DNA of 64,000 bases. Source: Limnochordaceae bacterium (GTDB lineage: Bacteria > Bacillota > Limnochordia > Limnochordales > Geochordaceae). Positions 1 to 9,448 of the stretch are shown here, in pieces. The position numbers and the translations under genes are program-made. Position 1 is the first letter of the stretch; each line of letters starts with the position of its first letter. The stretch is taken from NCBI GenBank assembly GCA_014896295.1, contig JADBKR010000004.1, forward strand, positions 1-64,000, written 5' to 3'. The notes beneath the pieces are model-generated. The model was not told the DNA's origin. It did not search any database and saw only the letters and a program-made list of their open reading frames with translations.

Positions 1-153
1 GACCACCAGCGGCCCGAGGTGGGAAATGGAGCCCTCCCGGCGGCGCACGGCCTCCTCGTAGAGCGCAGGGGTCACCAGGTTCCAGTACACGTTGCCCGTG
101 TTGACGATGCCGTGCCGCTCCAGCCCGTAGGAGCTGCGCGGGGTCTCCGCCAT
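1..153 (-). CDS. pckA: Phosphoenolpyruvate carboxykinase (ATP), N-terminal part, cut by window edge
   Basis: Only the first 51 codons are present; the gene runs off the left edge. The product begins MAETPRSSYGLERHGIVNTG and continues with the VYWNLVTPALYEEAV stretch that is typical of the N-terminus of ATP-dependent PEP carboxykinase. That enzyme converts oxaloacetate and ATP to PEP, CO2 and ADP in gluconeogenesis. The start is the ATG at 153. The catalytic kinase and metal-binding motifs lie outside the window, so identity rests on this N-terminal block alone. A PEP carboxylase gene lies at 29735-32761, so the organism probably has both directions of the PEP/oxaloacetate node. Confidence 0.82.
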   Translation of the reverse strand, partial: MAETPRSSYGLERHGIVNTGNVYWNLVTPALYEEAVRRREGSISHLGPLVV

Positions 154-225
154 GCCCGATCGACCGCCCTTCTCACGGATGCCTCGCCCACCCCCACGCC
201 CGGCACCCGCCCGGTGAGCCCTTGC

Positions 226-1289
226 TTACGTCGCCCGCACCGCAGTCCCTGCCGGGCCGGCGGGCCGTTGCTGCGCCAGGATCCGGTGCGCGTCGTCGTA
301 GCCCTGGCGCATCAAGGACGCAATCGCCCGGCTCTCGCCAAAGCCGAACGTGCCCGGCGCCTCCACACCTTCCGGCGGGCAGATCGGCACGATCCTGAGC
401 GCCCGCTTGCGGCGGCCTGCGCTCTCGTACCCGATGGCCCGCTTCAGGCGGCGCATGACCGGGCTGTCGGGGTCGGGGCTCTCCTCGATGATCGAGACGA
501 TCTCGCTGACGAGCAACGCCTTGCGCAGGTCTCCGTACAGGAGCCGGTCGAGCATCAGCGGCCACAACCGGCGCATCACCGCATAGACGTCGGCGAACGG
601 CCCGCTTTCGTACCCCGGCGCTCCCTCGCCGCACCGCGGGGCGGTGCCGATGAGCACGATGTCGGTGGCTCCCCGGCGAATCGCCTGGTCGAGCGGCGCG
701 TTGTCGAAGATGCCCCCGTCCACGTACCAGCGCAGCCCGATCTCGCCGGGAGGCGAAGGCCCCCGGGAACGCCGACGAGGCCAGCACCGCATCCAGTACC
801 CGCACGTCCGGCTGCGTACGGTCGAACGCGTGGGTCACCCCTTCGTTGAGGTCGGTCGCCGTCACCACCAGATCGACGCGGCGAAAGTCGCCCATGCGCC
901 GCCGGGGCGGTAGGAAGCGACACAGCCGCCGCACCACCACCTCGCCGTCGAGCAGGGAATCGATGGCCTGCAGCACGAGGGGCGACGGACCGTGTACCAC
1001 GAGCCGCCACGAGGCCCGCAAGCAGCGCCCGCCAGTTGAAGCGCAGGAGGCCCGACAGGGAAAGCCACTCCTGCTCGAGCGCCGCCAGCGCCCCCTCGAG
1101 GTTGCCGGCCTCGATGCCCTCCGCCATCACGGCGCCGTTGACCGCCCCGATGGATGACCCGCTGACGATGCCGATGCCCTGCGGGCCGAAGCGCTCGGCC
1201 ACGGCTCGAAGCGCCCCGACCTGATACGCGCCCCGGGCTCCGCCCCCGCTCAGCACCAGCGCCACACGGGCAGCATCTCCCGTAGACAT
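226..1289 (-). CDS. Patatin-like phospholipase, interrupted by two frame breaks
   Basis: Patatin-family serine acyl hydrolase, probably a cytoplasmic or membrane-associated lipase. The conserved elements are all present in order but spread over three frames. The oxyanion loop GGGARGAYQVGAL and nucleophile elbow GSSIGAVNGA are in the frame starting at ATG 1289. The middle part (VVTATDLNEG, ASSAFPGAF) is in a second frame from about 1000. The catalytic Asp motif DGGIFDNAPL is in a third frame from about 752. Both breaks are single-base shifts in the same direction. Because every catalytic motif survives, indel errors are more likely than decay. With corrected frames the protein would be about 354 residues, normal for the family. 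Substrate unknown. Confidence 0.85.
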
Positions 1290-1435
1290 GGCCGATTTCC
1301 TCCCACGCTCGGCTTATGCCGCTGGCCTCACCGTTTCTTCACACACCCTGCATCATCCGTTCGGCGCTGCCCACCACCCGTTCGGCATCAACCGGCCCTT
1401 TTTGCGCGACAATGCCGTTGCGAGGTGACGCCATC

Positions 1436-1711
1436 GTGTGGACGTGGCATGGGGGTGGCGGTCCCGGCGTCATGTGGTACGGCTCGTGGTGGATCGGCGG
1501 GGTCATGACCATCGTCTTCTGGGCTCTGGTCATCGCCGGCATCGTGCTGCTCGTCAGGGCGTTGACGTCGCCCGGCAGGACGTGGGCCCGCGCCGAGGAG
1601 AGCCGCGCCATGGCCATCCTGGAAGAACGGTTCGCGAGGGGGGAAATCACGGCCGAAGAGTTTCGCCACATGCGCGACGAACTCCGCCAGTCCCGCCGCT
1701 CCTCCGTCTGA
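1436..1711 (+). CDS. Small membrane protein with C-terminal SHOCT domain
   Basis: A 91-residue protein. It has a tryptophan- and glycine-rich N-terminus, one hydrophobic segment (residues about 20-42, GVMTIVFWALVIAGIVLL), and a C-terminal SHOCT domain (residues about 58-85) with the typical AILEERFARGEITAEEF pattern. SHOCT domains are short oligomerisation modules; the role of this protein is unknown. I chose GTG 1436 because a GAGGTG sequence lies about 10 nt upstream; an in-frame ATG at 1412 would add eight residues. It stands alone between the divergent patatin gene and the PIG-L gene. Confidence 0.7.
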   Translation: MWTWHGGGGPGVMWYGSWWIGGVMTIVFWALVIAGIVLLVRALTSPGRTWARAEESRAMAILEERFARGEITAEEFRHMRDELRQSRRSSV

Positions 1712-1961
1712 GAGGGCAACGGCCGGCCGGGCAGCGCTAGCGCTGGAGAAGCCCCCGCCGGAGCCGCTGCCCGGCCCTCGCGCCACCGGCCGATCCTCTC
1801 CGTTTTGCGTCTTGCGCCATGTCCTCGCCCGCCTTTCCCGGGTTCCTCCGGGCCTGCTACCCACGCCGCGGCGGGACTCGGCACCGGGCTTTCCGGTATG
1901 ATGCTGTTGCCGGGAAAGCGACACCTCGAAGCGCTGGCCGTAGAGGAAGGGGTGGTGGCTC

Positions 1962-2741
1962 ATGGCTCCTGAGACCATCGACGTGCTGCGCTCGGCGCTG
2001 CCGCTGCCCAGGATCGAGGATGCGCGGCGGATCCTGTGCGTGCAGCCGCACCCCGACGACGTCGACATCGGTGTGGGCGCGGCCATCGCGAAGCTGGCCC
2101 GGTTGGGGGTCGAGGTCGTCTACCTCACCGTGACCGACGAGTCGGTGGGCACGCTCGACCGCGGCCTGACTCCGAGCAGCCTGGCAGCCCTGCGCAGGGA
2201 GGAGCAAGAGAAGGCGGCACGGGTCCTCGGCGTCAAGGAGGTGCGCTGGCTCGGGTACCCGGATGCGGGCGACTACTCCGAGCACGCGGTGCGGCAGGAC
2301 GTGATCCGGACCATCCGGCAGCTGCGCCCCGACCTGGTCGTGACCGTCGACCCCAACCTGCCCTACGAGTCGCACCCGGACCACCTGCGGTGCGGGCGGG
2401 CGACCGCGGCGGCGGTCTTGCTCTACAACTTCCCCCACATCCGCACCGACCCGGCCGTCGACGAGGCGTTCACACCGTACGCGATGAAAGGGATCGCGTA
2501 CTTCCACACGGCCCATCCCAACGCCTACGTGGCGGTCGGCGAGGAGGACTGGCAACGGCGCTTCGAGGCCATCGCCTGCCACCAGAGCCAGGTGGACGGC
2601 CCCACTTTGGAGCTGTACAAGTTTTACTTCGACCTGAAGGCGCGGGAGTACGGCGCGACGGCAGGATGCGAGCGGGCCGAGGCGTTTCGGGTGCTCACTC
2701 CTCAGATGATGCACTGTTTCGTCGACGCAGCGCGGATCTGA
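1962..2741 (+). CDS. PIG-L/LmbE family deacetylase
   Basis: Zinc-dependent N-deacetylase of the PIG-L family, 259 residues, which removes acetyl groups from GlcNAc-type or related substrates. The metal-binding HPDD motif is seen in VQPHPDDVDIGVG (residues about 27-39), and the second conserved histidine motif in YESHPDHLRCG (about 136-146). The start ATG 1962 follows a purine-rich AGGAAGGGG. No signal peptide is present, so it is cytoplasmic. The gene lies 74 bp upstream of iolB on the same strand, so the two may be co-transcribed. Its exact substrate cannot be told from sequence; other members act in bacillithiol or mycothiol synthesis and in sugar catabolism. Confidence 0.88.
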   Translation: MAPETIDVLRSALPLPRIEDARRILCVQPHPDDVDIGVGAAIAKLARLGVEVVYLTVTDESVGTLDRGLTPSSLAALRREEQEKAARVLGVKEVRWLGYPDAGDYSEHAVRQDVIRTIRQLRPDLVVTVDPNLPYESHPDHLRCGRATAAAVLLYNFPHIRTDPAVDEAFTPYAMKGIAYFHTAHPNAYVAVGEEDWQRRFEAIACHQSQVDGPTLELYKFYFDLKAREYGATAGCERAEAFRVLTPQMMHCFVDAARI

Positions 2742-2815
2742 GCCGGACCCGGCAGGCGGGCACGGATCGCGCGAGGGCGGCGAGGTCTCAGGGGGAGGAA
2801 GGGAGCGGAGGATCG

Positions 2816-3679
2816 TTGTCGGCAGACGTGCGTCTTCACCGCAGGCCCCGGAGCGCGCAGGGACTGGAGTGGGTGGCCCGGGCAGGCGCAGACCTGCGCC
2901 ATCTCTCCTTCGGCTTGCTGCGCCTGGGGCAGGGCCAGGCACAAGAGGTGGCGCTCGCCGGCGAGGAGGCGGTGCTGGTGCTCGTGGAGGGCAGTCTGGG
3001 CGTGCAGGGCCGGGTGGCCGGGGCGCCCGAGGGCTTCGCCTTCGATCCGGTGGGCCCGAGAGCGGGGGTCTTCCGGCAACGGGCCAGCGCGGTCTACCTG
3101 CCGCCCGGCACCGAGGCGGTCATCCGGGCTCACGCCCCGCTGCTGGCGGCATGGATCACGTCACCCACCGGCCCCGCCGGCCAACCGGGTGCAGCAACGC
3201 CCGCCGCCGGCCGGGCGCCCCGCCCCGTCTGGATCCGCCCGGAGGAGGTTCGCGTGGCCGTGCGGGGGAAGCCGGGCTACCAGCGAGAAGTCCACGATCT
3301 GGTGGACGAGCGGGTACCGGCCCTGCGCCTGCTGGTAGGGGAAACCTTCAACCGGCCCGGCGAATGGTCCAGTTACCCGCCCCACAAGCACGACACGGCC
3401 ATCCCCGGCGTGGAGACGCCCCTGGAAGAGGTGTACTTCTTCCGGGTCGACCCGCCTCAGGGCTTCGGCGTCCAGATGCTCTACAGCCCTTCCCGGGAAA
3501 TCGATCAGGCGTATCGCGTCCTGGACGGCGACGTTACGCTGTTACCCTTCGGGTACCACCCGGTAGCGGCGGCCCCGGGGTATCGCATCTACTACCTGTG
3601 GGCCCTGGCCGGCGCCGAGCGGCACCTGAGCGTCCAGGACGATCCCGACCACGCCTGGGTAACGGCCCGCCCGGGCTGA
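2816..3679 (+). CDS. iolB: 5-deoxy-glucuronate isomerase
   Basis: About 287 residues, KduI/IolB bicupin family. IolB isomerises 5-deoxy-glucuronate to 2-deoxy-5-keto-gluconate in myo-inositol catabolism. The signature metal-binding segment WSSYPPHKHDT is present, with further cupin residues in EEVYFFRVDPPQGFGVQML and a C-terminal GYRIYYLWALAG block. I chose TTG 2816 because GGAGG precedes it by four to five bases; a GTG further in is possible. No other iol genes flank it. The nearest possible partners are the PIG-L gene upstream and a Cgl0159-type barrel at 15067-17108, a family often found in inositol loci. It may therefore serve another deoxy-uronate pathway. Confidence 0.88.
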   Translation: MSADVRLHRRPRSAQGLEWVARAGADLRHLSFGLLRLGQGQAQEVALAGEEAVLVLVEGSLGVQGRVAGAPEGFAFDPVGPRAGVFRQRASAVYLPPGTEAVIRAHAPLLAAWITSPTGPAGQPGAATPAAGRAPRPVWIRPEEVRVAVRGKPGYQREVHDLVDERVPALRLLVGETFNRPGEWSSYPPHKHDTAIPGVETPLEEVYFFRVDPPQGFGVQMLYSPSREIDQAYRVLDGDVTLLPFGYHPVAAAPGYRIYYLWALAGAERHLSVQDDPDHAWVTARPG

Positions 3680-3718
3680 AGACCCGGCGGCTCCTTGCTT
3701 CATCGGCAGCGCCCCGGC

Positions 3719-6169
3719 TCATCCTTCCGGTTGCAGGGCCACCTCGACGAACGGCCAGCCGCTTTCGGGGTCCACGCCCCTGCCCGTTTCGTCGCCTTGC
3801 ACGACGAGCCGGCGCGCCTCGTGCGGGGGTAACAGCCAGCGCACGCTGCCGTAGGCGGGCCTCCATCCCTGTGGCGAGCGTACGCTCGCCGAGACGCGCA
3901 CCTCCCGGCGATCCCATCGCGCACGAAGGGTCACGACAGCGAAAGCCCCCTGCTGGTAGGCGAGCGTCTCCCCGTCGTCCTCGTACAGGCCGAACGAACT
4001 CTCCCCGTCCTCGCTGCGCCCCGGGTAGACCCGCACCCCCCGGAAGTCATCCGGACTCGCTCCCACGTGCGGCACGACCTTGCCGACGGGCACGAGGGCT
4101 CCTTCCCTGGCGAGCACCGCCGGCCTTTCCAGGGGAACGGGGATCTCGTGCTCCTCCCCTCCGCGCCCTACGACTGCTCCCGTGAAAAAGTCGAACCATT
4201 CGACATTTCCGGGGAAATAGACAGGCCGTGCCCTCATTCCCGGCTCGGCCACCAGCGGCACCAGCAAGAACGGCCCCAGCATGAAGTCGAAGGATTCGCC
4301 CCTGGCCCGCTCGTCCTCCTGGAACTCGTAGACGAGCGGCCGGTGGATGGGATGCCCCTCCGTGGCCGCCTCCCAGAACAGGGAGTACAGGTACGGCAGC
4401 AGCCGGTAACGCAGCGCGATGGCCTCCCGGATGATGGGCGTCGTCTCGGGGTACGTCCACGGCTCGGTGGGGCGGCCGGACCAATTCCACGAGTGGATGC
4501 AAAACCGCGGGTGGAAGATGCCGTTTTGCACCCACCGCACCAGCAGTTCCGCATCGGGCTCGTCGCCGAAGAAGCCTCCCACGTCGTGGCCGGTGTTGGC
4601 CATCCCGGATAGGGCCAGGTTGAGCCCCATGGGAACGTTGTACCGCAAGGTCCGCCACGACGTCGTGTTATCTCCCGACCAGGTCTGGGCGTAGCGCTGC
4701 ATCCCGACGCTCGCGCTGCGCGTGATCACGTACGGCCGCACGCCGGGGCGGTGGCGCAGCTGGGCTTCGCGGGACGTCTTGACCATCAGCAGGGTCTGGA
4801 CGGGGTTGAGCGCGAGGGCCGGATGGCCTAGAGCGACCTGTGCGTCGGCCGTCCAGAGCGGGTATTCGTTGTTGTCGTTCCAGGTCGCGTCGATGCCCGC
4901 GTCGAGCAGGCACCGCTCCACCTGTTCTCCCCACCACCGCCGGGCCTGCTCGGCGGTGAAGTCGAGGTGCGCCCCCTGGCCTCCCCAGAACCCCTGCAGG
5001 TACACCCGAGAGCCCCCGCCGGCCTGCCGGACGAGGCAACCCTGGCTCGCCAGCTCCTGGAAGCGCGGGTGGGTCGTGAGGACGGCCGGCTTGATGTTGG
5101 CCGCCACCCGCAGGCCCGCTTCGTGGAGCCGTCGCATCAGGGCCGGCGGATCGGGGATGCGGGTCCGGTCCCACTGGAAGACGTGGCGCTGCCCGTCCGG
5201 GGTACGGCAATACCCGGAGGAGAGGTGCACCAGGTCGCACGGGATCGACTCTTCTGCCAGGCGGCGGGCGAAAGCCTCCAGGCGCTCCCCCGGATCCGGT
5301 GCCTCTGTGTACTCCATGCTCGAAGCGAGGTATCCGAGGCTCCATCGGGGTGGCAGAGGCATGCGGCCCGTGAGCCAGGTGAGGCGCTCGACGACCTCCC
5401 GGATGGACGGCCCGTAGATGAAGTAAAGATCCACGTCGCCCCACCGGAACGTCGCGTAGCGATAGGGCCCGTAATAGTTGTGCAGCTCCTGGCCGAAGTC
5501 GAACTCCGCGGCCGACGGGTTGTCGTACAAGAGACCGTAGGCCGTGCCGTCCGGCCGCAGCGTGATCACGAACGGGAAGTGCTTGTACAGGGGATCGGTG
5601 CGCTCGGCGTCGTAGCCGAGGGTGTCTCTCGGCTCCAGGCGGAATCGCCGCCCGTGGTGATCGAGGGGCCCGGCCACCTCCCCGAGCCCGAAGTAGCGCT
5701 CCCTGGCGTCCCGGCTCAGGTAGTGAGCGATCCGGCCGTCCGGGAGGCACTGGTACCCCAGGGCCGGATGGTCCCCGGCGAGATAGCCGGAAGGGCCGTA
5801 CCAGGTGATGGCGAGCGGGCTCAACTGTACTCGGAGGTGCAGTACGCTACCCCTCAGGTTCAGCACGGCGCCAGGCTCCGCCGGCTGCGGGAAGCTCCCC
5901 GCCAGGTCGGGCTCCTGCTCGAAGGGCGGGCACGAGAAGCGGCCCATGTCCTCCCGGTCGCGCCCTTCGTACGGCACGTCGCCCGAGGCATCCGCGATGG
6001 CCCACGTGCGCGAAAGCCCGCCACCCCTGCCCGGCCGCACCTGCACGCGCACGATGGCCGGCTCGAGGCTGGTGATGGCGATGCGCTCCCCGTGACTTCC
6101 CACGAGCGTCACCCGCGAAGGCGCCCTCGCGTCCACGGCGGCAACCGCTACCGGATCCGTCAGGTCCAC
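3719..6169 (-). CDS. Glycoside hydrolase family 31 (alpha-glucosidase/alpha-xylosidase type)
   Basis: A retaining alpha-glycosidase of 816 residues without signal peptide, so probably cytoplasmic. The N-terminal galactose-mutarotase-like beta domain covers about residues 1-240. The catalytic barrel follows (about 250-600), with the nucleophile Asp in GIDATWNDNNE and the acid/base Asp in QTWSGDNTTSW. The C-terminus has the beta-sandwich domains usual in GH31, including FGLYEDDGETLAYQQG. GTG 6169 is chosen because the frame further upstream would run into the divergent binding-protein gene. The 136-bp gap to that gene holds a LacI-type palindrome, so GH31 is probably co-regulated with the sugar operon and cleaves the imported oligosaccharide. 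Exact linkage specificity is unknown. Confidence 0.92.
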   Translation of the reverse strand: MDLTDPVAVAAVDARAPSRVTLVGSHGERIAITSLEPAIVRVQVRPGRGGGLSRTWAIADASGDVPYEGRDREDMGRFSCPPFEQEPDLAGSFPQPAEPGAVLNLRGSVLHLRVQLSPLAITWYGPSGYLAGDHPALGYQCLPDGRIAHYLSRDARERYFGLGEVAGPLDHHGRRFRLEPRDTLGYDAERTDPLYKHFPFVITLRPDGTAYGLLYDNPSAAEFDFGQELHNYYGPYRYATFRWGDVDLYFIYGPSIREVVERLTWLTGRMPLPPRWSLGYLASSMEYTEAPDPGERLEAFARRLAEESIPCDLVHLSSGYCRTPDGQRHVFQWDRTRIPDPPALMRRLHEAGLRVAANIKPAVLTTHPRFQELASQGCLVRQAGGGSRVYLQGFWGGQGAHLDFTAEQARRWWGEQVERCLLDAGIDATWNDNNEYPLWTADAQVALGHPALALNPVQTLLMVKTSREAQLRHRPGVRPYVITRSASVGMQRYAQTWSGDNTTSWRTLRYNVPMGLNLALSGMANTGHDVGGFFGDEPDAELLVRWVQNGIFHPRFCIHSWNWSGRPTEPWTYPETTPIIREAIALRYRLLPYLYSLFWEAATEGHPIHRPLVYEFQEDERARGESFDFMLGPFLLVPLVAEPGMRARPVYFPGNVEWFDFFTGAVVGRGGEEHEIPVPLERPAVLAREGALVPVGKVVPHVGASPDDFRGVRVYPGRSEDGESSFGLYEDDGETLAYQQGAFAVVTLRARWDRREVRVSASVRSPQGWRPAYGSVRWLLPPHEARRLVVQGDETGRGVDPESGWPFVEVALQPEG

Positions 6170-6220
6170 GATGTCGGTCTTCCACCTTTCCTGGCCAGCA
6201 GGAACTCCCGGCCGGCTGCA

Positions 6221-6230
6221 GAAACGTTTC
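6221..6230. promoter_or_regulatory. Candidate LacI-family operator between GH31 and the sugar operon
   Basis: GAAACGTTTC is a perfect 10-bp palindrome with the central CG typical of LacI/GalR-family operators. It sits in the 136-bp divergent intergenic region. A weaker inverted element GGAAACCTTCC lies at 6245-6255. A LacI-family gene is encoded four genes downstream at 9449, making local autoregulation plausible. No footprint evidence is available. Confidence 0.5.
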
Positions 6231-6305
6231 ACCACCCGGCAGGAGGAAACCTTCCGTGCACCGGGAGACCCCCGGTTTTCGCCGGGAAGAAGGAGGGTCC
6301 CGACC

Positions 6306-7565
6306 ATGAGGCGTGTCGTGACGCTGACAGTGGCACTGGCACTCCTGGCCGCCGGGATCGGCGTACCGGCCGCAGCGGCGCCTGCACCCACGCCGCTCCG
6401 GTTCGTCTGGTTCACCGACGGGCCGGATCTGGCGGCGATCCAGAAGCTCGTTGGCCAGTTCAACGCCGCCAACCCGGACGTGCGCGTCGAGTTGTCGGTA
6501 CTGCCGTACGCCCAGCTCAACCAGCTCCTGCTGACCCAGGCCGCGGCCGGCAACGCGCCGGATCTGGCGCGCGTTTCGGAGCCCGGCCGGTTCTTCCAGT
6601 ACCTGCTCGACATGCGCCCCTACCTTTCGGACCGGGCCTTCCGATCGGCGTTCATCCCGTCGGCTTTGAAAGCGGTTGAGGGAGATCATGGGGAGCTGTA
6701 CGGCATTCCCCACGACTTTACCCTCAATGGTCCTTTCGTCAACGTCACCCTTTTCAAGAAGGCCGGCATCGCCCTGCCGGCGGACCGCTGCGTGAGCTGG
6801 GAGACGTGGGGCAAGCTGGCGGCGCAGGTGCGCGACGCGACCGGCGTACCGTTCGCGATGGCCGTCGACCGGAGCGGCCACCGTCTGGACGGGTTCATCC
6901 AGTCTTTCGGCGGTAGCTTCTTCACGCCAGACGGCAAGGGCCTGCGCATCACCAGCCCGGAGACCCGCAAAGGCGTCGAGGCCTTCGTGCGGATGCACCA
7001 GGAAGGAATCATGCCCCTCGAGGTGTGGGCCGGCGGCGGCCAAGGGTATGCCGCGGCCAACCAGTACTTCATCAACGGCCAGTTGCCGTTTTACCTCTCG
7101 GGCAACTGGCAGGTCGCCCAGTTCCACGACAACATCGGCGACAAGTTCGAGTGGAAGGCCGTCTTCAACGGCTGTGAGAAGCAATACGGTGGGATGCCGG
7201 GCGGCAAGTTCATCGTGGCCTTCGCGCAGACCAAGGCGCCGGCCAAGGTGGTCCGCCTGATCGAGTTCCTCGGGAGCAAGGAAGCCATGCGGCAGTTCGC
7301 CAGGGAGAGCCTCTTCCTGCCGACCCGCAACGACCTCATCAAGGAGGGGATCGAGTATCCCTACGCCAGCGACGTCATGAACACGTTCTTGAAGGGCATC
7401 CCGCTTTTGCCCGAGACCTCGTACGAAAACTACAACATGTACTTCGGCCCGGTCGCCAACGAGGTGCGCGACAGGGTCACCCAGGCCATCCTGGGCGAAA
7501 TCTCGGTGGACGAGGCGCTCCGGCTGGCCGAGGCCAAGTCCCGGGAGATCATGGGCATCAAGTGA
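6306..7565 (+). CDS. Sugar ABC transporter substrate-binding protein (CUT1 type)
   Basis: A 419-residue extracellular binding protein of the MalE/UgpB class that captures an oligosaccharide for the two permeases encoded next. The N-terminus MRRVVTLTVALALLAAGIGV is a signal peptide ending near AAAAP, with no lipobox cysteine, so the protein is probably free in a periplasm rather than lipid-anchored. Mid-protein blocks such as YGIPHDFTLNGPFVNV and FYLSGNWQVAQF match the family. ATG 6306 follows a strong AAGGAGG. First gene of the LacI-controlled operon, divergent from GH31. The substrate is probably an alpha-linked glucoside or xyloside, inferred from GH31 only. Confidence 0.93.
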   Translation: MRRVVTLTVALALLAAGIGVPAAAAPAPTPLRFVWFTDGPDLAAIQKLVGQFNAANPDVRVELSVLPYAQLNQLLLTQAAAGNAPDLARVSEPGRFFQYLLDMRPYLSDRAFRSAFIPSALKAVEGDHGELYGIPHDFTLNGPFVNVTLFKKAGIALPADRCVSWETWGKLAAQVRDATGVPFAMAVDRSGHRLDGFIQSFGGSFFTPDGKGLRITSPETRKGVEAFVRMHQEGIMPLEVWAGGGQGYAAANQYFINGQLPFYLSGNWQVAQFHDNIGDKFEWKAVFNGCEKQYGGMPGGKFIVAFAQTKAPAKVVRLIEFLGSKEAMRQFARESLFLPTRNDLIKEGIEYPYASDVMNTFLKGIPLLPETSYENYNMYFGPVANEVRDRVTQAILGEISVDEALRLAEAKSREIMGIK

Positions 7566-7650
7566 CGAGGGCAAGAGTCGCGCGGCGGGGGCACCGGCGC
7601 TCCTTTGGGGCGCCCCCCGTCGCCGGCCGTGACGGAGGAGGGCGTCGATT

Positions 7651-8529
7651 TTGGCGTCGGGCAGCAAGCTGCGCGCTCGCCTGGCCCCGTACCTGTTCGT
7701 AGCGCCCAACGTGCTTTTCTTCGCCACGTTCGTGGCGGTGCCGGCGGTGTACGGGTTCTGGCTCAGCCTCTTCACCACGTCGCCCTATCGGCCGACCCAG
7801 TTCGTGGGGCTGGGCAACTTCGAGGCGTTGGCCCGTGACGACCTCTTCTGGAGAGCCGTCCGCAATACCGTCACTTTCGTCGTTGGGGACGTGGCGCTGG
7901 TCGTGGCCCTGGCGGTCGCGATAGGGATGCTGCTCAACCGATCGGTGCGGGGCCGGGGGTTTTTCCGGAGCGCGTTCTTCTACCCGGTGCTCCTCTCCCC
8001 CGTCGTGGTGGCCATCGCGTGGCAGTGGATCCTCAACAACCGCTTCGGCGCGCTCAACAACGCGTTGCGGTGGCTCGGGATACGGCCTGTCCCGTGGTTG
8101 CTCGATGCCTCGTGGGCCATGACCTGGGTCATTCTCGTCCACACGTGGGCCACCGTGGGGTTTTTCGCCCTCATCGTGCTGGCAGGGCTGCAGTCGATCC
8201 CGCCCGTGCTCTACGAGGCGGCATCCGTGGACGGCGCCACTCCGTTGCGGCGGGCCCGGCACATCACCCTCCCCTTGCTCGCCCCTTCGGTGCTCACGGT
8301 GCTCATCCTGAGCCTCATCCATGCTTTCGAGATCTTCGACTACGTTTACGTGATGACCGGCGGCGGCCCCGGATTTGCCACGCTCATGATGGTCCAATAC
8401 ATCTACCGGGCCGGCTTCGAGCTCGACCAGTTCGGGCTGGCGGCCGCCGGGTCGCTGGTGTTGTTCGTGATCATCCTGGCCTTGACCGCGCTCCAGTTCG
8501 TCATGGGCCGGCTCGTCGAGGCGGTGTAA
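7651..8529 (+). CDS. Sugar ABC transporter permease (MalF/UgpA type)
   Basis: A 292-residue inner-membrane permease with six predicted hydrophobic segments, beginning with APYLFVAPNVLFFATFVAV and ending with LVLFVIILALTALQFV. The cytoplasmic EAA loop for ATPase docking is visible as YEAASVDGATPLRRARHITL (residues about 189-208). TTG 7651 is chosen because GGAGGA lies about 12 bases upstream. It forms a heterodimer with the product of 8533-9438. No ATP-binding protein is encoded in this operon, so a shared MsmX-type ATPase encoded elsewhere is expected. Confidence 0.93.
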   Translation: MASGSKLRARLAPYLFVAPNVLFFATFVAVPAVYGFWLSLFTTSPYRPTQFVGLGNFEALARDDLFWRAVRNTVTFVVGDVALVVALAVAIGMLLNRSVRGRGFFRSAFFYPVLLSPVVVAIAWQWILNNRFGALNNALRWLGIRPVPWLLDASWAMTWVILVHTWATVGFFALIVLAGLQSIPPVLYEAASVDGATPLRRARHITLPLLAPSVLTVLILSLIHAFEIFDYVYVMTGGGPGFATLMMVQYIYRAGFELDQFGLAAAGSLVLFVIILALTALQFVMGRLVEAV

Positions 8530-8532
8530 GGG

Positions 8533-9438
8533 ATGGAAGCGAGGCGGGTGGGGGCAGCAGCGGAAGGCCCGGGGTTGCACCCGAGCCCGGTCGCACCGGC
8601 GCGCCGGGCGTCCCGGCGCTCTCCGCTCTGGAGCGATCTGCTTTCGTATGCGGCATTGGTACTGGGCACCCTGGTGATGTTCGGGCCGGTCTTGTGGGTG
8701 GTCGTCTCCTCGTTCAAGGTGCCGTCGGAGCTTTACCGGGTCCCCGCCACGTTCTTGCCGGAGCGATGGGTCTTCTCCAATTACACGGACGCTCTCCGGC
8801 AGTTTCCCTTCGTGCGCTACCTGGCCAACAGCGTCTTCGTCACCCTGGCAGCGACGGCCATCACGCTGGCCATCAACTCGATGGCAGCGTTTGCGCTGAG
8901 CAAGTACCGCTTCCCGGGCCGGGACTTTCTTTTCCTGTTCATGCTGAGCACGCTCATGGTCCCGCTCCAGGTCATCATGATCCCCATCTACCTGGTCGTG
9001 GCACGCCTCGGCATGATCGACACCTTGTGGGGCATCGTCATCCCGCCGGCCGCCACGCCGACGGGCGTCTTCTTGCTCCGCCAGTACATGCTGACGATCC
9101 CCGACGAGCTCCTCGACGCCGCCCGCATCGACGGCGCCGGCGAGTGGCGCATCTACCGGCAGATCATGCTGCCCCTGACCCGCCCCGCGCTGGCCGTGCT
9201 CGCCATCTTCTCCATCATGTGGCGCTGGAACGACTATCTCTGGCCCCTCATCGTCATCAGCTCCGACCGCAACTTCACGCTGCAGTTGGGCCTGGCGCGC
9301 TTCCAGGGGCAGCTGGTCACCGATTGGAACTACGTGCTGGCGATGACGGTGCTCAGCATCCTTCCGATCACGCTGGTCTTCGCGTTCTTGCAGCGCTACC
9401 TGGTAAGCGGGATTGCCACCACGGGACTCAAGGGGTGA
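8533..9438 (+). CDS. Sugar ABC transporter permease (MalG/UgpE type)
   Basis: A 301-residue second permease of the importer. It has a hydrophilic N-terminal tail of about 35 residues, then six membrane segments. The EAA-like loop reads [20 protein letters not shown] (residues about 194-213), and the C-terminus ends [11 protein letters not shown] as in other MalG proteins. ATG 8533 lies three bases after the stop of the partner permease, so translation is likely coupled. Together with 6306-7565 it forms a CUT1 importer that lacks its own ATPase. Confidence 0.93.
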   Translation: MEARRVGAAAEGPGLHPSPVAPARRASRRSPLWSDLLSYAALVLGTLVMFGPVLWVVVSSFKVPSELYRVPATFLPERWVFSNYTDALRQFPFVRYLANSVFVTLAATAITLAINSMAAFALSKYRFPGRDFLFLFMLSTLMVPLQVIMIPIYLVVARLGMIDTLWGIVIPPAATPTGVFLLRQYMLTIPDELLDAARIDGAGEWRIYRQIMLPLTRPALAVLAIFSIMWRWNDYLWPLIVISSDRNFTLQLGLARFQGQLVTDWNYVLAMTVLSILPITLVFAFLQRYLVSGIATTGLKG

Positions 9439-9448
9439 CGAGCCAGCC

